DNA from: an uncultured Lachnospiraceae bacterium
Lineage (GTDB): Bacteria > Bacillota > Clostridia > Lachnospirales > Lachnospiraceae
NCBI GenBank assembly: GCA_902496125.1
Contig: CABUZU010000099.1
Location: forward strand, 1-7,273
Direction: 5' to 3'
DNA length: 7,273 nt
Numbering within the stretch: position 1 is the stretch's first letter; each line of letters starts with the position of its first letter. The notes under the pieces are model-generated. The model was not told where the DNA came from. It saw only the letters and a program-made list of their open reading frames with translations, and did not search any database. Positions 1-5,587 of this stretch are shown here, piece by piece. Both the position numbers and the translations under genes were made by a program.

Positions 1-869
1 TCAGTAAGACGAGCACGTTTTACTTCTTTGATTTCTTTTAATGCAGTAACATCGATTCCTTCTGGATCGTATACCCAACCTGTAGAATCAGAGCAAGTAA
101 CAACCTTAGCTCCTAATTGATGAGCTTTCTGAATTGCATAAGTTGCAACATTACCAGCACCAGAAACAACAACTGTCTTACCAGCAAGTTCTTTACCGTT
201 GCATTTTAACATTTCTTCGGTAAAGTATAATAAACCATAACCTGTAGCTTCTGTTCTAGCTAAAGAACCGCCATAAGATAAACCTTTACCAGTTAAAACA
301 CCTTCATAAAGTCCAGTGATTTTCTTATACTGACCGAACATATAACCGATTTCTCTTGCACCAGTACCGATATCACCAGCAGGTACATCTGTATCAGCTC
401 CGATATATTTGTAAAGTTCGTTCATGAAGCTCTGGCAGAATGCCATGATTTCTCTGTCTGATTTGCCCTTAGGATCAAAGTCAGAACCACCTTTACCACC
501 ACCGATTGGAAGACCGGTTAAAGAGTTCTTAAAGATCTGTTCAAAACCTAAGAATTTAATAATACCTAAGTTTACTGAAGGGTGAAGACGAAGACCTCCT
601 TTGTAAGGTCCAATTGCATTGTTGAACTGTACACGATAACCTCTGTTAACATGAGCCTGTCCTTTATCGTCTACCCAAGGCACACGGAATCTAATCTGAC
701 GGTCTGGTTCAGTAATTCTTTCAAGAATTGCTTCTCTACGATATAATTCTTCGTTTGCGTCAACAACTGGTCTGATTGATTCTAAGACCTCTTTTAATGC
801 CTGATGAAATTCAGGTTCTGATGGTGTTTTTTCAATAACTGATTCGATTACTTCATCTACATATCCCAT
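1..869 (-). CDS. gdhA: NADP-type glutamate dehydrogenase, C-terminus beyond the left edge
   Basis: Cytosolic hexameric enzyme that interconverts 2-oxoglutarate plus ammonia and glutamate, a main entry point of ammonia into amino acids. The 289 codons present, of about 445 usual for the family, cover the substrate domain and the start of the coenzyme domain. Residues matching the Clostridium symbiosum enzyme are visible: substrate lysines K90 (in GPYKGGLR) and K114, catalytic K126 (in PIGGGKGG) and D166 (in PAGDIG). The Rossmann loop SGAGNVATYA (236-245) followed by CSDS (259-262) resembles NADP-dependent enzymes such as E. coli GdhA more than the NAD-dependent C. symbiosum enzyme, so NADP(H) use is inferred. 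The ATG at 867-869 is chosen because the purine-rich AAGGAAAGGAAG at 878-889 lies about 8 bases upstream. Codons are biased (GGT, CGT, AAC, CAG preferred) compared with the plus-strand genes, which fits high expression. It has its own promoter and a structured leader. Confidence 0.95.
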   Translation of the reverse strand, partial: MGYVDEVIESVIEKTPSEPEFHQALKEVLESIRPVVDANEELYRREAILERITEPDRQIRFRVPWVDDKGQAHVNRGYRVQFNNAIGPYKGGLRLHPSVNLGIIKFLGFEQIFKNSLTGLPIGGGKGGSDFDPKGKSDREIMAFCQSFMNELYKYIGADTDVPAGDIGTGAREIGYMFGQYKKITGLYEGVLTGKGLSYGGSLARTEATGYGLLYFTEEMLKCNGKELAGKTVVVSGAGNVATYAIQKAHQLGAKVVTCSDSTGWVYDPEGIDVTALKEIKEVKRARLT

Positions 870-909
870 AGTTACTGCTTCCTTTCCTTCTCACATTATA
901 GTGTAGTTA

Positions 910-932
910 AATAAAGATTTGGATTCTTTATT
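910..932 (-). other. Second short hairpin in the gdhA leader
   Basis: AATAAAGA (910-917) and TCTTTATT (925-932) form a perfect 8-bp inverted repeat around a 7-base loop. It shares positions 925-932 with the larger repeat at 921-968, so the outer part of the larger stem and this hairpin cannot form together. The stem is AT-rich and weak. The Shine-Dalgarno site at 878-889 is outside both stems. There is no U-run typical of a terminator directly after it in the gdhA direction. Confidence 0.35.
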
Positions 933-968
933 AGCACTCCTGGGGAAAACTAACAAAGTGCTAAATCC
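921..968 (-). promoter_or_regulatory. Inverted repeat at the 5' end of the gdhA leader (CIRCE-like arms)
   Basis: TTAGCACT (931-938) and AGTGCTAA (957-964) are perfect inverted arms with 18 bases between them. GGATT (921-925) and AATCC (964-968) extend the symmetry outward across a 6-base asymmetric bulge. The predicted transcription start is at about 968-970, so the element is either an operator just downstream of the start site or a stem-loop at the very 5' end of the mRNA. The arms match the HrcA/CIRCE half-sites (TTAGCACTC / GAGTGCTAA) in 9/9 and 8/9 bases, but CIRCE has 9 bases between the 9-mers and here there are 16. Function unknown. Confidence 0.5.
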
Positions 969-975
969 GAATATT

Positions 976-1004
976 ATTCTACTCCATAATTATGCATTAA
1001 TCAA
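976..1004 (-). promoter_or_regulatory. Predicted sigma-A-type promoter of gdhA
   Basis: Read on the minus strand, TTGATT (999-1004) and TAGAAT (976-981) are separated by exactly 17 bases, a close match to the vegetative -35/-10 consensus. Transcription would start near 968-970, giving a leader of about 100 bases before the gdhA ATG. The promoter lies just downstream of the stop of the upstream membrane-protein gene, so gdhA can be transcribed independently of it. Prediction from sequence only. Confidence 0.65.
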
Positions 1005-1032
1005 GAAAAATTTGCAGAAAAAACAAAATTTC

Positions 1033-1455
1033 TTAATTTTCTTTCTGAGACGGACATTTTTTAGAATTTTTCGATGAATTACAAACTTTTTCAAAAATAA
1101 GACCAAGTGTAAACCAAATTGGTAAAAAATCAAGGCGAATAAGACCATTGATATTGTATTTGGCATGGCTATAATCCCAAGGACACATCGAAAATTGACG
1201 TAAAATCCATCCAGTGAGATATTCAGTAATAAAGATTAAAATTGCATAAAATAAGCCTCGAAAAACAAAATTGAAGTTTTTTATAAACTTTGTAATTGGA
1301 CAAAAAACAGCACCGAGTCCATAAATTGGAAACATTAATAAAGAAGTCTTTCCAATAAAACGCAAATCATTTGAAATAAAAAAATTATAAAAGCTAGAAG
1401 TAACAATTTCTAAAGTCCATCCAATCAAACCACATTTTATAAAATTATGAGCCAT
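1033..1455 (-). CDS. Small multi-pass membrane protein, CmpB / 'ABC transporter type IV'-like
   Basis: A 140-residue integral membrane protein with four likely membrane segments at about residues 7-27, 38-58, 64-86 and 104-125, and a polar, lysine-rich tail (126-140). It resembles the family annotated as putative ABC transporter type IV or CmpB (Pfam PF06541). The recognisable pieces are GW-x-LE (12-16), FPIYGLGAV (42-50), EYLTGW (78-83), WDYS (93-96) and a following N-x-NG (101-104). The family's biochemical role is not established despite its transporter name, and no ATPase or partner gene is visible here. The ATG at 1453-1455 is preceded by a near-perfect AAGGAGGA Shine-Dalgarno at a spacing of 5-6 bases, so translation is well supported. 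It lies upstream of gdhA on the same strand, 163 bp away, and divergent from the folC fusion. Membrane topology and family are inferred by eye. Confidence 0.75.
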   Translation of the reverse strand: MAHNFIKCGLIGWTLEIVTSSFYNFFISNDLRFIGKTSLLMFPIYGLGAVFCPITKFIKNFNFVFRGLFYAILIFITEYLTGWILRQFSMCPWDYSHAKYNINGLIRLDFLPIWFTLGLIFEKVCNSSKNSKKCPSQKEN

Positions 1456-1567
1456 AAAAGTCCTCCTTAGTAGTAGTATAACAATTTAGCTAGAATCTAT
1501 TCTTCTGACTTGCAAAATTGCCAAAACGTGATAAGATACTTATGAGTAAAGTATAAGGGAGTACAGA
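1456..1567. promoter_or_regulatory. Divergent intergenic region with back-to-back promoters
   Basis: This 112-bp gap separates the minus-strand membrane-protein gene from the plus-strand operon and must hold promoters for both. On the minus strand the best candidate is TTGGCA (1519-1524) with TAGATT (1494-1499), but the 19-base spacing makes it weak. A TATACT at 1475-1480 lies too close to the Shine-Dalgarno site and has no convincing -35 box. The candidate minus and plus -35 regions lie within a few bases of each other. A perfect 9-base palindrome TAGA-A-TCTA sits at 1491-1499. Confidence 0.4.
1510..1537 (+). promoter_or_regulatory. Candidate promoter of the folC-pheA / ppx / ppk operon
   Basis: TTGCAA (1510-1515) and TAAGAT (1532-1537) are spaced by 16 bases, a moderate match to the vegetative consensus, giving a start near 1544 and a leader of about 24 bases. 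An inverted repeat ATACTT-N7-AAGTAT (1536-1554) overlaps the -10 box and the predicted start and could be an operator. The gene's Shine-Dalgarno is AAGGGAG (1555-1561), 6 bases before the ATG. Confidence 0.4.
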
Positions 1568-4021
1568 ATGATATCGTATCAAGAAGCTAGAGATTTTTTT
1601 GAAAATATTTCGTCAAGTGGAATTGTATTAGGAACAGAGCCAATGCTTAATTTGTTAAAACGTGTTGGCAATCCACAAGAACAATTAAAATTTGTACACA
1701 TTGCAGGAACGAATGGAAAAGGTTCGACTCTTGCATTTATTAGTACAATTATGACAGAAGCTGGGTATAAAGTAGGAAGATATTCTTCACCTAGAGTTTA
1801 TGAGTATGAAGAATTTGTACAAATAGATGGAAACAATATTACGAAGGAAGATTTTTGCAAATTTACAGAACCTGTAAAAAAGGCAATCGAGGAAATTGAA
1901 GCAGCAGGTGAGCCAGTGCCTACTGTATTCGAAGCAGAAACTGCACTTGGTATGTTGTATTTTGCAAATAAAAAATGTGATTTAGTCATTATTGAGTGTG
2001 GACTAGGTGGTAGAGATGATGCAACCAATGTATTAGACCATGTCGTTTGCAACGTTATTACATCTATTGGGCTAGACCATACGAAGTTCTTAGGTGATAC
2101 TTTAGCAAAGATTGCAGATGTAAAAGCAGGAATTATTAGAGATAATGCACCAGTTGTTTTAAGTCATCAAGATGAAGAGGTCTTAAATGTAGTAAGAGAG
2201 CATTGTAAGAAGATGAATGCTCCATTAACTATCACAAAGCCGGAAGAAATTGTAGAACATACAAAGATGGAAACATCAAGTGATGGCAGAGTGATGATGG
2301 CGTTTGATTATGGAAAACTAAAGGATATCAAGGTTGGTTTATTAGGAAGATACCAACTAAAGAATGCGAGTACTGCGATTGAAGTGGTTAAGATTTTAAA
2401 TCAGACAGGTTATCCAATAACCGATGAGCAAATGAAAAAAGGACTGATGAAAACCGTCTGGAAGGGAAGATTTGAAACAATTGCCACTCATCCACAGGTT
2501 GTTGTCGATGGTGCTCATAATCCACATGGCGTGGTGCAGTTAAAGGAATCCGTACAATATTATTTTAAAGGAAAACGAATCATTGCCATTATGGGTGTTT
2601 TAGCGGATAAGAACTTTGATAAGGAAGCAAAGATGATGGCTCCTTATTTTGAAAAAGTTTATACCGTTACACCGCCGAATAACCCTCGTGCATTAGAGGC
2701 AAGTAAACTTGCACAATGTGTTTCAAAATATCATTCAGATGTAACACCTTGTGATAGCTTAAAAGAAGCAGTAAAGAATGCATATCATGTGGCAAATAAG
2801 GAAGATGTTATTTTGATTTTTGGTTCCTTATCTTATCTAGGTGCAATTATGAGAGAAGTAGAGGAGTATAATAAGAACATGCAAAGAAAAGACCTTGATT
2901 TGACACAGATTCGTAAGGAAATCGATGTAGTAGACCGCGAGCTTGCTACTTTATTTATGAAGAGGATGAAGTTAGCAGGAGACGTAGCAGAGTATAAAAT
3001 TGGAACCGGAAAGCCAGTTCGAGATGTCAAAAGAGAAACAGAAAAATTAAATAAACTAGTAAAGATTGCGGATACTCGTTTTAATGGAGATGGTATTCGA
3101 GAGATGTTTACTCAAATTATGGCAGTGAGCCGTAAATACCAATATCATTTAATGAACAAATGTAATCTAGGTGCACATTTTCCGTTTGAACAAGTAGACC
3201 ATTTAAAAGAAAAAAATTCTCGTGTCGTATATCAAGGAGTAGAAGGAGCCTATGCTCATGAAGCTGTTCTTAAATATTTTGGAAAAGAATCTCCAAGCTT
3301 TCATGTAGAGACTTGGGAAGAAGCAATGAATGCATTAGTTGGTGGAAGAGCAGACTTTGCAGTGCTTCCAATTGAAAATTCAACGGCTGGTGTTGTAGCA
3401 AAGGTTTATGATTTATTAGCAAAATATGATAATTATATTGTAGATGAAGTAAGAGTACCAGTTGCTCATGCATTATTAGGACTTCATGAGGCAACGATTG
3501 ATGACATTGATATTGTTTATTCTCATCCTCAGGCAATTGCACAGTGTAGTCGTTTCTTAGATGAACAAAGAAGTATTAAAGCTTCTGAGGTTTATAATAC
3601 TGCAGTAGCGGCTAAAAAAGTAAAGGAAGATGGATTAATTAATCAAGCAGCAATTGCAAGTAGTGCAGCTGGAGAAATCTATGGATTAAAGGTATTAAAG
3701 CAACCATTAAATCATGATTTTGCCAATGCAACTCGTTTCGTTATCATTAGTAATCGTAAGGTATTTAAAGCCAATGCCAATAAAATTAGCATTTGTTTTG
3801 AAGTTGCTCATGAAACAGGTTCTCTTTATAGCTTATTGTCTCATATTATTTTTAATAGCTTAAATATGACAAGAATTGAATCTAGACCAGTACCAGGACA
3901 GACTTGGGAATATCGATTCTTTGTTGATTTTGAGGGAAATCTTAATTCTTCCGGTGTAAAGAATGCATTAACAGGAATTTCTGAGGAAGCAGTAAGCTTT
4001 AAGATATTAGGAAATTATTAA
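1568..4021 (+). CDS. FolC fused to P-protein: folylpolyglutamate synthase + chorismate mutase + prephenate dehydratase + ACT
   Basis: A single 817-residue frame holds two complete enzymes that are normally separate. Residues 1-435 are FolC, which adds glutamates to folates: P-loop GTNGKGS (47-53), E143 and the GGRDDATN loop (147-154), K186 at the usually carbamylated lysine, RFE (301-303), and DGAHNP (314-319). Residues 443-530 are an AroQ-type chorismate mutase. All residues corresponding to the E. coli active site are present: R449, R466, K477, D486, R489, E490, S521, Q525. Residues 551-728 are prephenate dehydratase: G-x-x-GAYA (557-563), PIENSTAG (601-608), SHPQA (652-656), and N-A-TRF with catalytic T722. 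Residues 738-817 are an ACT domain with GSLY (751-754) and ESRP (771-774), the phenylalanine-binding motifs, so feedback inhibition is likely. There is essentially no linker at 435-443. FolC oddities are V185 where EKAGI is usual and K299 where WPGRFE is usual. The start ATG has an AAGGGAG site 6 bases upstream. Whether the protein stays fused in the cell cannot be seen. Confidence 0.9.
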   Translation: MISYQEARDFFENISSSGIVLGTEPMLNLLKRVGNPQEQLKFVHIAGTNGKGSTLAFISTIMTEAGYKVGRYSSPRVYEYEEFVQIDGNNITKEDFCKFTEPVKKAIEEIEAAGEPVPTVFEAETALGMLYFANKKCDLVIIECGLGGRDDATNVLDHVVCNVITSIGLDHTKFLGDTLAKIADVKAGIIRDNAPVVLSHQDEEVLNVVREHCKKMNAPLTITKPEEIVEHTKMETSSDGRVMMAFDYGKLKDIKVGLLGRYQLKNASTAIEVVKILNQTGYPITDEQMKKGLMKTVWKGRFETIATHPQVVVDGAHNPHGVVQLKESVQYYFKGKRIIAIMGVLADKNFDKEAKMMAPYFEKVYTVTPPNNPRALEASKLAQCVSKYHSDVTPCDSLKEAVKNAYHVANKEDVILIFGSLSYLGAIMREVEEYNKNMQRKDLDLTQIRKEIDVVDRELATLFMKRMKLAGDVAEYKIGTGKPVRDVKRETEKLNKLVKIADTRFNGDGIREMFTQIMAVSRKYQYHLMNKCNLGAHFPFEQVDHLKEKNSRVVYQGVEGAYAHEAVLKYFGKESPSFHVETWEEAMNALVGGRADFAVLPIENSTAGVVAKVYDLLAKYDNYIVDEVRVPVAHALLGLHEATIDDIDIVYSHPQAIAQCSRFLDEQRSIKASEVYNTAVAAKKVKEDGLINQAAIASSAAGEIYGLKVLKQPLNHDFANATRFVIISNRKVFKANANKISICFEVAHETGSLYSLLSHIIFNSLNMTRIESRPVPGQTWEYRFFVDFEGNLNSSGVKNALTGISEEAVSFKILGNY
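2861..2881 (+). other. Fusion junction with internal Shine-Dalgarno-like site, ATG and out-of-frame tandem stops
   Basis: At the FolC/P-protein boundary an in-frame ATG (2879-2881, M438) is preceded by GAGGAG (2861-2866) at a long spacing of 12 bases, so separate initiation of the P-protein half is possible but would be weak. Between them TAATAA (2869-2874) lies one frame over: one extra base upstream would end FolC there at a normal length. This is the pattern expected if two adjacent genes were joined by a one-base deletion. It could also be a sequencing error or chance in AT-rich DNA. Confidence 0.4.
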
Positions 4022-4050
4022 AATAGTCTAGTGAAAGAAGGTGTGGTAAC

Positions 4051-5562
4051 ATGGCAGTACATTTATTTGCAGCGATTGACGTAGGTTCTTATGATTTACA
4101 GATGATGATTTATCAGATTCATCCAAGTGGAAAAATTGCTTTTATCGAACATTTACGAAAAATTGTAGCAGCAGGACAGGATACGTACCTATCTGGACGA
4201 TTAAGCTATCGTTATGTCGATGAGATTTGTCAAATTTTAAAAGAGTTTAAGCAAAAAATCGAAGAATATGCAATTGACGATTATCTAGCCTATGGTACAA
4301 GTGCTCTTAGAGAAGCTGAAAATAGAGATATCATCCTAGACCAAATTGAGGTACGAACAGGAATTAAAGTACAAGTGCTTAGCAATTCTGAACAACGCTT
4401 TCTTTGTTATAAAGCAATTGCCCTTAGAGAAAATGAGTTTCAAACCATTATTAAAAAGGGAACTGCGATTGCCGATATTGGTTCTGGAAGCTTGCAGTTA
4501 TCGTTATATGATAAAGATGCCTTAGTTACCACACAATATATGCGTTTAGGTGCGGTTCGTATTTTAGCTCATCTTTCGGATTTAAATCAGGAAATTTCAG
4601 AGATGACAAAACTTATTGAGGAAATGGTTGATGATGACCTTAAGACATTTAAACGCATGTATATTAAAGATAGAGAGATTAAAAATATTATTGCAACAGG
4701 ACAATGTGCATTATACTTAGGAAGAAATCAAGATAAGCTTACCAAACAACAATTTATGCAAGTCTATGACAAGGTTATTACACGTTCAACCTATGAATTA
4801 TCAAAGGAACTTGATGTACCAGTAGAACATGCAAAGCTTATGCTTCCTAGTATGATTATTTATAAGAAGTTATTAGAACTTACACAAGCAGAGATGCTTT
4901 GGCTTCCAGGGGTTAGTCTTTGCGATGGAATTGTTGCTGATTATGCGGAAAAGAAAAAATACATTAAGTTTACGCATGATTTTTCAGAGGATATTGTAGC
5001 AGCAGCTCGTCATATTTCAAAACGATATATGGGAAATAAAAAGCATACTCAAAACTTAGAGAAAACAGCATTACTAATTTTTGATAGCATGAAACGATAT
5101 CATGGAATGGGTAAGCGAGAGCGATTGTTACTTCAAATTAGTGCAATTTTACAAGACTGTGGAAAATTTGTAAGTTTAAGTAATTCAGCAGATTGTGCCT
5201 ACAATATTATTATGTCAACAGAAATTATTGGTCTATCTCATAATGAAAGAGAGATTGTGGCAAACATTGTTCGTTATAATACAACAGGTTATGATTATAA
5301 ACGTGCAATGGAAAATAAAGGTGGCAAACATGCAGCCTTAATCACAGCAAAGCTAGTAGCGATTTTAATGATTGTAAATGGAATGGACCGTAGCTACAAG
5401 CAAAAATTTGATAGCATAAAATGTGTGTTAAAAAATCATGAGCTTTTAATTACAACCGATTCCGTTGAAGATATTACATTAGAGCAAAGTTTATTTCAAT
5501 CGAAAGCAGATTTCTTTGAAGAAGTTTATGGAATTCGTCCTATTTTAAAGAGGAAGAAGTAA
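4051..5562 (+). CDS. Ppx/GppA-family protein with altered catalytic residues and degenerate HD domain
   Basis: A 503-residue cytosolic protein with the actin-like exopolyphosphatase/guanosine pentaphosphate phosphatase fold (about 1-300) and the usual C-terminal HD-like helical domain (about 310-500). It is close in length to E. coli Ppx (513). Family landmarks are AIDVGS (8-13), GTSALREAENR (82-92), DIGSGS (142-147) and LGAVR (167-170). Key positions differ from the family: DVGSYD instead of D-x-GSNS, SNSEQR (111-116) where SG-x-EEAR is usual, and DIGSGSLQ (142-149) where DIGGGSTE is usual. By alignment to E. coli Ppx recalled from memory, catalytic E121 and E150 correspond to Q115 and Q149. 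In the HD domain H332 remains, but the HD pair is Q368-D369 and RYH is RYN (408-410). The gene sits 29 bp after the fusion gene and 25 bp before ppk1. The start ATG follows AAGAAGGTG (4036-4044). Hydrolase activity is doubtful; a sensing or binding role is inference. Confidence 0.85.
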   Translation: MAVHLFAAIDVGSYDLQMMIYQIHPSGKIAFIEHLRKIVAAGQDTYLSGRLSYRYVDEICQILKEFKQKIEEYAIDDYLAYGTSALREAENRDIILDQIEVRTGIKVQVLSNSEQRFLCYKAIALRENEFQTIIKKGTAIADIGSGSLQLSLYDKDALVTTQYMRLGAVRILAHLSDLNQEISEMTKLIEEMVDDDLKTFKRMYIKDREIKNIIATGQCALYLGRNQDKLTKQQFMQVYDKVITRSTYELSKELDVPVEHAKLMLPSMIIYKKLLELTQAEMLWLPGVSLCDGIVADYAEKKKYIKFTHDFSEDIVAAARHISKRYMGNKKHTQNLEKTALLIFDSMKRYHGMGKRERLLLQISAILQDCGKFVSLSNSADCAYNIIMSTEIIGLSHNEREIVANIVRYNTTGYDYKRAMENKGGKHAALITAKLVAILMIVNGMDRSYKQKFDSIKCVLKNHELLITTDSVEDITLEQSLFQSKADFFEEVYGIRPILKRKK

Positions 5563-5587
5563 GAAGCTGGCTTAAGGAGGAAAAAAT

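Noticed and set aside
895..923. TATAAT at 895-900 (minus strand) as the gdhA -10 box
   Set aside because: The matching -35 position reads TCCAAA, a poor fit, and the start would fall almost on the ribosome site. The TTGATT-17-TAGAAT promoter at 976-1004 is much better.
931..964. True CIRCE element controlled by HrcA
   Set aside because: The half-sites fit, but the 16-base spacing replaces the strictly kept 9 bases, and gdhA is not a known heat-shock gene. Kept only as CIRCE-like arms.
1008..1050. Terminator between the membrane-protein gene and gdhA
   Set aside because: Only a weak A/T stem with one G-U pair (CAGAAAGAA against TTTTTTCTG) overlapping the stop region is present. There is no GC-rich stem followed by a U-run.
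2855..2885. Programmed ribosomal frameshift producing free FolC
   Set aside because: No slippery heptamer, stimulatory stem or pseudoknot is apparent next to the out-of-frame stops.
1798..3542. Minus-strand open frames at 1798-2052, 2833-3030 and 3270-3542
   Set aside because: They lie wholly inside the well-supported fusion gene, lack ribosome sites, and have low-complexity compositions typical of antisense shadows.
4022..4050. Terminator or promoter between the fusion gene and the Ppx-like gene
   Set aside because: The 29-bp gap contains only a Shine-Dalgarno site and no stem-loop or convincing promoter boxes. The same is true of 5563-5587.
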